Of a stretch of DNA of 64,000 nt, positions 48,590 through 59,597 are shown one piece after another (position 1 is the stretch's first letter; each line of letters begins with the position of its first letter). Source of the DNA: Nicotiana tabacum (lineage: Eukaryota > Streptophyta > Magnoliopsida > Solanales > Solanaceae). The stretch is from assembly GCF_000715075.1 (NCBI RefSeq), contig NC_134101.1, forward strand, positions 151,875,084-151,939,083, given 5' to 3'. The notes below the pieces were generated by a model. It made no database searches. It was given only the letters and a program-made list of their open reading frames with translations, and was not told where the DNA came from. A program made the translations under genes and the position numbers.

Positions 48590-49066
48590 TGTGACTATCT
48601 TGTCATGACAGTCCAGAATAGCACAACACGAAGATAGTCAATCCATGCCCAAAATGACATCGAAATCCACCATATGCAATAATAGAAGATCCACTCGGAT
48701 CTCCAGGCCCCCAATAGTCACCAGACACGACCGGTACACACAGTCTACAACAACAGTATTGTCTATCGAGGTAGATACATGAACAGGTGAAACAAGAGAC
48801 TCATGGAGCATACTTAAATAACGAGCAAAGTATGATGACACATAAGAAAATGTGGAACCGGGATCAAATAACATAGAAGCATCTCTATGGCAGACTGAGA
48901 CAATACCTGTAATAACAGCATCGGAAGTAATAGCATCGGGTCTAGCTGGAAGTGCATAGAAACAGGCATGATCGCCACCTGATTGACCTCCCCCTCTAGG
49001 GCGACCCCTAGCTGACTGACCTCTACCCCTAGCTAGCTGAGCGGGTGATGGTGAAGTAACTGGCAC
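48590..49066 (-). pseudogene. Aspartic protease of element 6
   Basis: Processes Gag-Pol. VITGIVSVCHRDASMLFDPGS with the DPGST active-site triad region at ~48,860-48,910, then LVTIGGLEIRVDLLLLHMVD and FDVILGMD (48,638-48,740). DPGST in place of the usual D-S/T-G is also seen in element 5. A stop after ILGMD separates it from the RT frame. The Gly/Arg-rich stretch before it (48,980-49,045) is the end of gag. Confidence 0.85.
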
Positions 49067-50354
49067 TGAAGCCGATGGCTAACTCCTTTACTAAGATGAA
49101 CTCGCAAGGCGACGAGGACACTGCCTCCACATATTTGTTTATCTCTCCACACTCATTCCAACTCACGGGTGCTGGAGAAGGGGAATGAAGGGAATCCCTG
49201 GCACCAGAACGACTAGATGATGCACCTGGCATAGAAGAGCACTGAACTGATGGAGCACAGGATGAACTTTGAGCTGGAAGGGCACTAAGTGATGACTGGC
49301 CCTGATGAGAACTGTGGGAACCATGACTCGATGACGTCCCACGATAACCTGGGCGAGCTGGCTAAGCATGCCTGAATGGACAGCCTCTACCGTGCTGAAA
49401 CTAACCTCTCGATGGAGCACCACTATAACTACCAGATCCTCGAGGCCTCTTGGCCTCCCTCTCCTCTCACTCCTGGCAACAAACAGACTCAATCTCAGGA
49501 GCAATATCTACAACCTCCTCGAAAGTTGCACCAAATCACATGCCGATCTAACTCAGAGAACCTCATCTCATACTGCGTCACAGTCATCTCTCCTTGATGT
49601 AGCCACTCAAACTGCCTACGCAGCTCCTCTCTGCAAGACTGCGGCACATACTTCTCCAGAAAGAGAATGAAGAACTGCTGCCAGGTAAGGGGTGATGCAC
49701 CAATAGGCCTACGCCTCTCAAAAGTCTCCCACCAAGTGAAGGCAGCTCCAGAAAACTAATAAGTAGTGAAAGTGACCCCGCTGGTCTCTAGAATACCCGC
49801 TGTACGAAGCATCCGCTGACACTTATCCAAGAAACCCTAGGCATCCTCGCCCTCTGCATCACTGAAGGTCGGAGGCTGAAGTCTACCAAACCTCTCCAAC
49901 CTACGCTGCTCATCCTCTGGCATGACAGGAACTACATAGTCCTGAGCAGCTGCAACCTGCTGGGCTGGATATGCCCCTAGCGTCTGAAGTCCCTGCACGA
50001 CCTGCTTAGGTGTACGAGCAACGGGAGTTTGATTGCCTCTCCTGGCCTGAGAAGTAGCTACGGCTGTAGTGGCTGAGACCGCTTGATCTAGGCCAGTGCA
50101 AACTGATAGAATCTGAGCCAAGGCCTCCTGAAGACCCGAAATCACAATGGGCATAGCTGGTGCTGCAAGAGCATCCACAACTGGGACCTGATCCTGAATG
50201 GGGAGGCTGTTAGATCTGCAAGTGCTGCCCTAGCTGCTAAGCGGGCCACACCTCTGCCCCTACCGCGACCACGACCGCATTCTCGGCCTCTAGTGGCCAC
50301 AACTGGTGGTACTGGTGGTCATCCATCCTAACTGGTAGTGCGTGTCCTCACCAT
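49045..50354 (-). pseudogene. gag: Degenerate gag of element 6
   Basis: The ATG at 50,354 lies in a ctctcacagATGGTGAGGAC context, nearly the same as element 5's gag start. An Arg/Gly-rich N-terminus follows (50,225-50,290), then a segment 49,837-50,178 ending LERFGRLQPPTFSDAEGEDA, then the core (GFLDKCQRMLRTAGI, WETFERRRPIGASPLTWQQF, EELRRQFEWLHQGEMTVTQY, ~49,560-49,835) broken by stops. The zinc-knuckle region near 49,110-49,160 is frame-shifted (NECGE...WRQCPRRL) and lacks the His. Confidence 0.8.
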
Positions 50355-50465
50355 CTGTGAGAGAATAGAATAACAGAAGTTTAGTACTTGGATCAACCAA
50401 TTCGCACGACAAGAATTTCAAGAAAATGAAGTTTTCATAAAGGTTCTGCAGCCTCTCGAGGATAA

Positions 50466-50483
50466 ATACAGACGTCTCTGTAC
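50466..50483 (-). ncRNA. Leader hairpin of element 6 (GACG loop)
   Basis: Minus strand GTACAGA-GACG-TCTGTAT: six Watson-Crick pairs plus an outer G-U, 56 nt after the PBS. Same loop as element 3. Confidence 0.65.
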
Positions 50484-50539
50484 CAATCCACGAGACTCTA
50501 CTAAACCTGCTCATGACTCATGAGACCTATGTAACCTAG

Positions 50540-50551
50540 ACTCTGATACCA
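50540..50551 (-). promoter_or_regulatory. Primer binding site of element 6
   Basis: Minus strand TGGTATCAGAGT, three bases from the LTR end; initiator tRNA-Met type. Confidence 0.87.
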
Positions 50552-50554
50552 ACT

Positions 50555-53360
50555 TGTCACGACCCTAAACATGAACACAGTCGTGATGGCGACTCTCGTG
50601 AAGACAAGGCCAGCCAACACTTTCCCATTTCAGTTTTAAGCAATTAAACAATAAGAATTAAGTCTAAAACGTAATAAATAATCCCAAAGTAAGTAGTGAA
50701 CAGTACAATGCGAAAGTAAAACCAACACAGCCCGATACCGGGGTGTCATTAGTCATGAGCATCTACAATTTGGATGAATACAAGAAAGGTCTACATAATC
50801 TAATACAAATCTAAAACAAAGGAAGATAAGATAAAGGAAGAAGCTCTAGGCTGCGAACGCCGGCGCTACCTAGAGAATCTTTGAATCCTCCTGAGCTGGA
50901 AAGATCAACACTTATTAGCAAGACCTGATGCGCCTGAATCTGCACACGAGTGTAGGGAGTAAAGTGAGTACTCCAACTTAGTGAGTAGTAATCATAAATA
51001 AATACTGAAAGCAAGATATCACGTAAGGCACATTATAGGCTATAAGGAAACAGTAAAAACCAGTAAAACAGCAAAGCAGTAAAGATGTGTAAAATTACCG
51101 ATTTCGTTTTAAAACTTCAATAAATGCCTTTTTAATAATTAAGCAAGGAAATGATAGGCAAATAGGAAAGATAAACACATAAAGGATCGCCCCTTAGGCA
51201 TAGTGTCAACAAATCCGCCCCTCGGGCAATATCTCAGAAACAATATTAGCCCCTCAGGCTATATCTCACATCTCAATAGGTACCCGCACTCACTAGGGGT
51301 GTACAGACTCCTGGAGGGGCCCCTTACGGCCCAAGCGCAATATCAAGCCATCTCGTGGCTTCATCACTAGGCCCTCGGCGTCATATCAACAAGCCACCTC
51401 GTGGCGTACAAATCCTTGGCCTCATAATCATAATCCGGTGTTTCCTCACAACATTGACCCTCAGCCTTACTCAGTCAAAATTCTCTCAAGCCACTCGGGC
51501 AATAGTAAAACATGATGCTCAGCTCAAAAGATCATTTAAAATCTCATTTAAGTGTTAAAATAGAGTAAACATGGCAGAGTTATGAAAACAATAGAATATA
51601 GCATGATTGAGTTCAAGTATAAAGTCAAAACAGTGAGAAAATATCAGAAAAAATCCCCTAAGGGTTCAAATAGTTGGCACGAGGCCCAAATATGGCATTC
51701 AGTCCAAAATATGATGATAGTTCAGTCAAATATGTGGTAAAATAGTCATTCGGGATGGACTAAGTCACAATCCCCAACAGTGCACGACCTCACGCTCGTT
51801 ATCTAGTGTGTGAGTCACCTTAATATAGCACAACGATGTGCAATCCGGGATTTCATACCCTCAGGACATCATTTACAATCATACCTCACCACAATCCGGT
51901 CAACTCTCTAGCCCGCAACGCCTTTGCCCCTTGAATCGGACTCCACTCGCATCGAGTCTATCCAAAATTAGAATCACGACATCAAAATATGCTAAGGGAA
52001 CGAAGCCCAAGCGAAAATAATCAATTTATAACTTAAATCCCGAAATTACAAAAACCCGACCCCCGGGCCCACGTCTCGGAATTCGATAAAATTCAGATAA
52101 ATAAATTCCTCATCTCCCCACGAGTTCATACCTATCAAAAGTCCCAAAATCAGACCACAAATGGTCTCTCAAATCCTCAAGTCTAGGTCTCCAATACCAA
52201 GCCCTAGTTTCCCCAATTTTAACCATTAAATTCCATTAATTATAGCTCTAATCAGTGAAATAATACCATATGGATGAGTTTTAGGTCCAAAGTCCTTACC
52301 TCAATGAAGTTCCCTTGAATTCCCTCTTCAAAATCGCCCAAAATGCTCCAAAACCGACTTAGAAATGGTGGAACAACTCAAAAATCACGAAGGAAACAAT
52401 TTATACTTTCTGGCCTAGAGATTCCGCACCTACGGCCAAATCCTCACTTCTGCGGCACCGCTTTTGCGGTCAATGGACCTCTTCTGCAGTCATCACTTAA
52501 ACGACAACTTTCCGCTTCTGCGATCCTTTTCCCGCACCTGTGCTAGCGCAGGTGCGGCTCCTCAGCCATTTCTGCGGCCCCAACCTTCCTAGGCCCCCTT
52601 TCACTTCTGCGGCCCTCTTCCTCGCATCTGCAGTATCGCACATGTGGTCCCCAATCCGCAGGTGGGGAAACAACAGAAGCAGAAAATCTGCAGCTTCACC
52701 AAAACTCCAAACTCCCCGTCAACCATCCAAAATTACCCCGAGGCCCCTAGGACCTCAACTAAAAGTACAAACATATCCCATAACCTTATTCAAACTTATA
52801 CCAATCTTCAAAATACCTCAAACAACATCGAATCAACCAAAACATATCGGATTCAAGCCTAAGTTCCCAAAATCTTCCGAATTACGCTTTTGATCAAAAA
52901 CCCAACCAAACCACGTCCGAATGACTAGAAATTTTGCACACACATCCCAAATGAGACAACGGAACTACTGCAACTCTTGGAATTCCATTCCGACCCCTAT
53001 ATCAAAATCTCACCTATCAACCGGAAATCGCCAAAAATCCAATCTTGCCAATTCAAGCCTAAATCTACTTCGGACCACCAAAACTCATTCCGATCACGCT
53101 CCTAAGTCCCAAATCACCTCCCGGAGTTATCCAAATCATAAAAACTCACATCCGAGCCATTTAACACATAAGTCAACATCCGATTGACTTTTCCAACTTA
53201 AGCTTCCTCAAAAAAGCCTAAGTTCTCAAACTTTACCAAATCCTTTCCGAACCTGAGCCAACCAACCTGATCACTCATAGAACCGATAAACAAAGCAATA
53301 AGAAGTAGAGATGGGGAAAAAGGAGTGGTAACTCATGAGACGACTGGCCGGGTCATAACA
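50555..53360 (-). repeat. 5' LTR of element 6
   Basis: Minus strand TGTTATGACCCGGCCAGTC to ...GGGTCGTGACA. The U3 array 52,425-52,690 is followed by a good TATA box (minus strand tataaatt, 52,398-52,406). CTC-loop inverted repeats at 51,189, 51,217, 51,249, 51,370 and 51,392, the last being GCCAC-CTC-GTGGC, lie ~0.9-1.2 kb downstream of the TATA box and so in the presumed transcript. Confidence 0.92.
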
Positions 53361-53365
53361 CTTCT
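53361..53365. repeat. Target site duplication of element 6, right
   Basis: CTTCT, matching 43,916-43,920; here it is also part of element 5's RT coding sequence. Confidence 0.9.
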
Positions 53366-54209
53366 TCACAAACAACACTGGCTCACCCCAAGGTGGCACA
53401 CTCGGTCTAACAAAACCCTTTGCTAACATCTCCTCTAGCTGCTCCTTCAACTCCTTCAACTCTTTGGGAGCCATATGGTACGGTGGAATAGATATAGGCT
53501 AGGTACCTAGAGCCAAATCAATGTAGAAATCAATATCATGATCCGGTGGCATGCCAGGAAGGTCAGAAGGAAACACATCGGCGAACTCCCGGACTATTAG
53601 AACTGAATCAATCGTCGGAGACTCTGTGGTGGTATCCCGAACATAGACTAGATAAGCCGAACAACCCTTCTCGGCCATATGTCGAGCCTTTAGAAAAGAG
53701 GTTACCTGACTAGATGCACTAACTGAGGAACTCTTCAACTCCAACCTTGGTAACTCTAGCATCGCTAAAATAACAGTCTTGGCATGGCAATCTAGGATGG
53801 CTTGTATTGAGATAACCAATCCATGCCCATGATAAACTCAAAGCCAGTCATAACAAGCAACAGGAGATCTGCTCTAGTCTCAAAACTACAGAATGTGACC
53901 ACACAGGATCGATAGATCCGATCCAGAACCAAAGAATCGCCCACAAGAGTGGACACAAGAATGGGAGTACCCAAGGACTCATAAAGAATATCCAGGAAAT
54001 GAGCAAACAGAGATGACACATATGAATAGGTAGACCCTGGATCAAATAGCACTGAAGCATCCCTACCGCAGATGGAAATAATACTTGTGATAACGGCATA
54101 TGAGGCCATTGCATCTGGTCTGGCCAGAAAAGCATAGATACTGGCTAGAGCGCCGGCTGGCTGGCCTCCACCTGACTGAGCAGTAGTTGGGTGACCTCTC
54201 ATTGCCTAG
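53366..54209 (-). pseudogene. Protease and RT N-terminal part of element 5
   Basis: Right to left: Gly-rich end of gag; protease with VITSIISICGRDASVLFDPG (DPGST retained), SFETRADLLLLVMTGFEFIM and GMDWLSQYKPS (53,792-54,202); a linker with ILDCHAKTVILAMLELPRLE, ARHMAEKGCSAYLVYVRD and FADVFPSDLPGMPPDHDIDF (53,499-53,819); then [20 protein letters not shown] and EPVLFVKK (53,366-53,474), where element 6 interrupts. Confidence 0.87.
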
Positions 54210-55725
54210 CCTCCACCTCCAAGATGGCTCCTACCAGTCAGTCCTACGCCTCTGGGCAGTTGGGCAACCAGTGCTGTAATCATGGGTTGCTGAATCTACT
54301 ATACTGCCTTGCCCCGAAGCCTGGGGCAGTATCTTCTCATATGACCAAGGTCTCTGCACTCAAAGAAACCTTGCGTTGCAGCAACCTGTTGTCCTGATGT
54401 TTGACCCTGATGGCCTGTAGACCCACTGGAAGAAGCCTGAATAGCCGGTGGACGGTATGAACTCTCCGGTATAGCATTGAAATAGGAACCAGAAGAACCC
54501 TGGGGACCTAAAAACCTACTGGAAGAACCCTGAATAGCTGACAGGAGGTAAGAACTCTCTGGTATGGCACTAAAATAGGGGCGCGCTGGAGCACCTCGAG
54601 AAGGTAGTGGTGCTGAATATGGGGGCCTACTAGGCTAACCCCTCCCAAACTGACCTTAGCCCCTAGCCGGGGCACCTCTAAACTCTCTAGAGAATCGAGC
54701 CCTCTTGTCCTACTGCATCTGCTCTCTACCTCTCAGACGGTAGCCCTTAATCCTCTGAGCAATCTCCACCACTAGCCGATAAGGAGTCTCCATCTCCATC
54801 TCTTGGGCCATGTTGGCCGTAATGCCAGAATGCAACCCTGCAAAGAACCTCTACACCCTTTCTACGTCAGTAGGAAGTATCATCAGTGCATAGAGGGATA
54901 ACTCAGAAAAACTCACCTCATAGTCGGTCACCGACATCAGACCTTGCTCAAGCTGCTCAAATTGATACCGCAGCTCTTCCCTCTTAGAGGGTGGAATATA
55001 CCTGTCAAGGAATAGCTGCGTGAACTGACACCAAGTGATGGGAGGAGAACCCGCTAGCCTGCCAAGAACATAAGACTGCCACCATCTACGGGCCCTGCCG
55101 TCCAACTAGAATGTAGTGAAGTCAACTCCATAAGACTCCAATATCTTCATGTTGTGCACTCTGTCCCTACACCTATCAATGAAACCATGGGCATCCTCAT
55201 GACGCTCACTCCCGAAGATAGCATGGTGTAGCCTAGTCCATCTGTCCAATAACTTCTGCGGATTGCTATCTGCAATTAGTCTGGACTCGGGTACCACTGG
55301 GGCAGCTAGATGAGCCCCATTCGTAGGTAGTACACCCGGAGTCTGATACACTATAGATGCATGACCTAGAGCCTGAGCAGTAGGGGTCTGTGCTCCCCCT
55401 CCTACCTGAGATGTTGCTGGGTCTGCTGGAAATAATCCAGCCTGAGTCATGGTATCCATGAACCGCAACATATGGCCCATGACCTCCTGGAAACCCGGTG
55501 TCATCATAATGTCCGCCGGGGTAGGCTCAATTGCAGGCACCTCGCCCTGCTCCTCAATGACAGGATCCCCCGCAGGATCTACCGGTGGTGCAACTATGGA
55601 AGCTCTAGGATGCCCTCGTCCCCTATCTCGGGTCGGTGCCCTCCCCAGCCTCTACCTCGGCCTCTAGCAACGGGGGGAGTAGCTCCTCCCGGGTCTAGAA
55701 TGTCTGTCATGCACGTCCTCACCAT
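54210..55725 (-). pseudogene. gag: Degenerate gag of element 5
   Basis: The ATG at 55,725 sits in the ctctcacaaATGGTGAGGAC context shared with element 6. Segments: an Arg/Gly-rich N-terminus with a frameshift (~55,600-55,725); 55,106-55,540 with GFQEVMGHMLRFMDTM and HEDAHGFIDRCRDRVHNMKI; a single TAG; then ARRWWQSYVLGRLAGSPPIT, FTQLFLDRYIPPSKREELRY and FEQLEQGLMSVTDYEVSFSE (54,851-55,105), the retrotransposon gag core. The zinc knuckle at ~54,332-54,378 reads GFFECRDLGHMRRYCPR, with Phe in place of the first Cys, as in element 2. Confidence 0.87.
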
Positions 55726-55826
55726 TTGTGAGAGAATAGAAGAATGAAATTTAGTACACCATCAACTGCACGATATAAGATAAATAAAGATTAGTTTCCT
55801 AACACCCTATAGCCTCTCGAAGGTAA

Positions 55827-55844
55827 GTACAGATGTCTCTGTAC
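55827..55844 (-). ncRNA. Leader hairpin of element 5 (GACA loop)
   Basis: Minus strand GTACAGA-GACA-TCTGTAC, seven perfect pairs, 58 nt after the PBS. The stem is identical to element 3; only the last loop base differs. Confidence 0.65.
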
Positions 55845-55902
55845 CGATCCACAAGACTCTATTAGGTTTTTCCATGACTTACGAGACCTATGTGAACCTA
55901 GT

Positions 55903-55914
55903 GCTCTGATACCA
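55903..55914 (-). promoter_or_regulatory. Primer binding site of element 5
   Basis: Minus strand TGGTATCAGAGC, an exact match to the common initiator tRNA-Met PBS, three bases from the LTR end. Confidence 0.9.
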
Positions 55915-55917
55915 TAT

Positions 55918-57770
55918 TGTCACGACCCAAATTCCAATTCAGGTCGTGATGGCACCCAACACCATGGTTAGGCAAGACAACTTTAACAACTAGTGAGTTC
56001 TCAATTATTTTATTTAAACGTTTCCAACATTCACTTAACTTATATTTTAACCAATCGATAATCAACAATTTCATAACAATAGAAATGCAACCTCCAAAAT
56101 GATAGTCTGCAGTGTGTGCCAGGAACTAGTGTTACAAGTTCTAGGGAAACTAGTAGAATATACAAAATACCACTATCCTACTGCCTGAACCAGAATAGAC
56201 AATACATAATCAACAACAAAAGAAGAGAGCTTTGATATGCTGCGGAACGGCTTGGAAGGGGAAGCTCACTGTGGATTCTCGATTAGGAATCAAGAATGTG
56301 CGTCGGAGGGATAACTAGATGCACCTGCCTCATATCCTATTAAGTACAGAAGCGTAGTATGAGTACATAAACAACATGTACCCAGCAAGTATCCAGTCTA
56401 ACCTCAAAGAAGTAGTGACGAGGAGTCGAGTTGACACTTACTAAGGTCAATATCAATAATATATAAGGCTTACACTAAGCATGATTAGCATGAATATAAT
56501 AACAATCTCATAATCAAGGAGGAAACGATATATCAATTTCAGTCATGTCATATAATAATTTGCACTTCAAAGCCTTTAAACAGAGTAAATCATGGATTTA
56601 TTTCCACATAAATATCATGCGCACATTATGCCAAGGTTGTACGACCCGGTCTAACATAATAATAACTATGCACTGTCAGAGGGTCGAATGGAGCAAACCA
56701 TAGATACATCTATTTCTACCGAAGCAATCAGCCCAATCCACAAATAGCAATTATTATCAAGAAGGCAAACAAAGGCACATTTATAGTCAAATAAATTCAT
56801 ACAAGTTCTCAAGTAAGTGCATAGATTCGTTTATATTTATTTTCAATCCCTAACATGTCCTAAGTGACATCATTAGCAAGTAAGAACATAAGCATTTGCA
56901 AGTATGGCATGATACGGGTCCTAAACTACCCGGACAATTAGCATAATAGTAGCTACGCTTGGACTTTCGTCACCACGTACATACGTAGCCCCCCACAGAA
57001 AATCACATACATTTATTTAATTCACCTAGGGGTTTATTTCCCTCTTACGAGATTAGAAAGGAGACTCACCTTATTCCAAAGCTTACTCACAATATCAAGA
57101 ACGTACTAAAACCCTCAATTTGGAGCCGAAAGATCCAAAACTAATCAAAGGGGGTAAGAACTAGTCAATACAAGCTCAAGAGATCATATTCTAACTATTA
57201 AAGTAATTTCCCAACCCTAAATACAAGTTTCCTAAAATCCATCCCAGGGCACACGTGCCCGAATTCCAAAATTTCTTGAGGGAAGTTGTTACCCATAACC
57301 TAAGGACCAAGAATATATAATTTTTACTTCATTCCATAACAAATTTCATGGTAAAATCTTGTTTTTATCAAAACCCTAGGTTTTACTCTAAAACCACAAT
57401 ATTCACTAATTTACAAAGTGTAATCTACCCCTAAACTATGTATTAAACTCACATTAAGTAGAAGTAACTTACGTTATGAATGCTAGGTTGAAATCCCTTT
57501 TTGGAAGCTCTCAAATCACCCAAACAATGAATTAAATGTGTCAAAGATGACACATTCCCATATTAAATGAAGGCATTGCATTCAGCGATTTTTGCACCTG
57601 CGGTTAGGGGACCGCATCTGCGGTCTCGCTTCTACGAGGGAAGGTCCGCATATGCAGAGTTAGGATGGGCTAGCTGGGACCTCTTCTACGGTTTGGACCC
57701 CACTCATGCGGTTCCACTTTTGCAGAAGACGAGCCGCATCTGCGGCTCTTGGGCTCCTCCTGTTAGGACC
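55918..57770 (-). repeat. 5' LTR of element 5, interrupted
   Basis: Aligns with 38,699-40,551 of the 3' LTR. The remaining ~650 bp (its transcriptional 5' end) lies beyond element 7 and outside the window. The U3 array (57,591-57,760) and a TATA-like site (57,561-57,567) are present; element 7 entered inside the array. Confidence 0.87.
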
Positions 57771-58474
57771 CGGATTTCCCACCCTCGGGAGTCGTGATGG
57801 CGCCTACTAATGCGAGCTAGGCAAGCCAACTATTTGGACAAATTACCTTTTTACCAATTTATATTCCGTAACAATTATAAAGCAATAATGTATAGATAGT
57901 GAAAATTACAATAAGCGGAAGAAATGCAGTAAACTATCTGAAATATGTATCTAGTACAACTGTTTGAGCCTTGACCACCCAGAATTGGTGTCACAGTTTC
58001 ACAGACGATCTAAGAATACTACATACAAAGTCTGAAAGATAAAAGATGAATTGTTTCTGAACTAAGTAAATGAAACAGGAGTAAAGGGATAGAGGGAGAC
58101 GCCAGGGCCTGCGGACGCCTGCAGGACTACCTTGGATCTCCGCATGGACTGAAGGTAGCCACCCAATCTACAGTCCAAAAGTTGTTGCTCCGGGATCTGC
58201 ACACAGTGTAGAGTGTAGTATCAGCACAACCGACCCCATGTGCTAGTAAGTGCCTAGCCTAACCTCGGCGAAGTAGTGACGAGGCTAGGACCAGACTACC
58301 AAATAAACATGTGCAATTTAACTATATATAGCAGAAAAGAAGAACAGTAATATACAGTCAAGTATGGGAGGGGTAACATGCTGCGGGGGAACTATCAGTT
58401 TAGAATAGAAAGACAACAGGTAATTTAAAGAAACAACATATCTCAGATATCTACAAAGAATCATAAATCAATAA

Positions 58475-58640
58475 GTGCACGGCATTACCCTACGTGCTTT
58501 TACTCTCGTCCTCACCAAAGCAGTCAAGTAATGAAAATGTGCACGGCATCACCCTTCGTGTTTTTACACTCGTCCTCACCAAAGCAATCAAGTAATGAAA
58601 ATGTGCACGGCATCACCCTTCGTGCTTTTACTCTCGTACT
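58475..58640. repeat. Three ~65-bp direct repeats in element 7 LTR
   Basis: Copies of gtgcacggcatcacccttcg and ctcgtcctcaccaaagcaRt begin at about 58,477, 58,540 and 58,603. The third copy is partial. Confidence 0.8.
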
Positions 58641-58693
58641 CACCATATAATCATTATAATCAGCACGGAATGATACATATAAAATTGCAGGTT

Positions 58694-58935
58694 GCAGATG
58701 TCGTAATTGCGACCAGGGTTCGCAATTGCGAACCAAGACTTCTGCTAACTTCGCATTTGCGAGCATGGGTTCGCATTTAAGAACTTTGAGGAAAACCAGG
58801 CCTCTTCGTATTTGCGACTGTGCCTTCGCATTTGCGATGTCGCATTTGCGAATAAGGCAGCCTAGGCCACTTCTCGCATTTGCGATACAATGCTCCCATT
58901 TTCGAGCTCCCATTTGCGAGCCAGGCTTCGCAAAT
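58694..58935 (-). repeat. U3 palindrome array of element 7
   Basis: Repeated cgcatttgcga, cgcaattgcga and ttcgcatttgcg-type units, the third sequence variant of this array class in the window. In transcript order it ends ~10-20 bp before the TATA box. Confidence 0.8.
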
Positions 58936-59597
58936 TCCTATGTGAACTTCTCACTCCGTGGCCTATCCAAAACTCACCCGAGCCCTCGGGGCTCCAAACC
59001 AAGCATGCACCCAACCAAAAAACATCATATAGACTCGCTCGTGTATTCAAATCACTAAAATAACATCAACAACTATGAATTTAGCATCAAAATCATGAAA
59101 TTTCTTAAGAACTTCAAATTTTCCAAATTTTCTCAAATACGATCCGATTCACGTCATTTCAAATCTATTTCTTACCAAATTTCATAGACTTATCTTAAAT
59201 CACATATACGACCTGTACCGGGCGCCGGAACCAAAATACGAGCCCAATACCATCAAGTTTTAAACACATTTCATTTCCAAAACACATTTCATGCTTGGGA
59301 CCTCGGAATTCGATTCCGGGCATACGCCCAAGTCCCATATTTTCCTACGGACCTCTCCAGGACCGTCAAATCACGGGTCTAGGTGCGTTTACCCAAAATA
59401 TTGACTGAAGTCAATTTAAATCCATTTTAAAGTCAAAATTCATCAATTTTCATAGATTTTCACATAATGGCTTTCTAGCTACGCATCTAGATTGTGCATG
59501 CAAATCGAGGTGATGCCGAAAGAGCTTTTTGAGGCCTTGGAACGCAGAATTTACTTCTAAAACAAGTGATGACCTTATGGCCTTTTGGGTCATCACA

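Larger units (their letters stand above)
43921..53360 (-). mobile_element. Element 6: Ty3/gypsy element nested in element 5
   Basis: Two LTRs of exactly 2,806 bp each (43,921-46,726 and 50,555-53,360) and perfect 5-bp duplications CTTCT. Between the first ~190 bp of the two LTRs I count roughly 15 differences by eye, so the insertion is not recent. The 3.8-kb interior holds gag, protease, RT and RNase H on the minus strand but lacks the integrase core; only a chromodomain-like tail remains. Confidence 0.93.
38699..57770 (-). mobile_element. Element 5: Ty3/gypsy (Tekay/Del-like) element, interrupted twice
   Basis: Minus-strand order: 5' LTR (55,918 to 57,770, then broken by element 7), PBS, gag, protease, first RT segment, [element 6 insertion 43,921-53,365], rest of RT, RNase H, integrase, chromodomain-like tail, PPT, 3' LTR (38,699-41,199). 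Removing element 6 and one CTTCT copy rejoins the RT at its PVLFVKK block. All coding parts carry stops or frameshifts. The clade assignment rests on the integrase tail VQ(stop)[16 protein letters not shown] and the overall pol order. Confidence 0.88.
57771..59597 (-). repeat. 3' LTR of element 7 (1,827 bp)
   Basis: Minus strand TGTGATGACCC... to ...GGGTCCTAACA. U3 palindromes of the TCGCATTTGCGA type at 58,694-58,935; TATA box (minus strand ttatatgt) at 58,673-58,686. Three diverged ~65-bp direct repeats (gtgcacggcatcaccctt...) at ~58,475-58,640 lie just downstream of the TATA box. Confidence 0.9.

Noticed and set aside
54191..54397. Plus-strand frames overlapping gag and protease of elements 5-7, for example at 54,191, 55,449 and 63,139
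   Set aside because: They are antisense shadows of the minus-strand gag-pol remnants.
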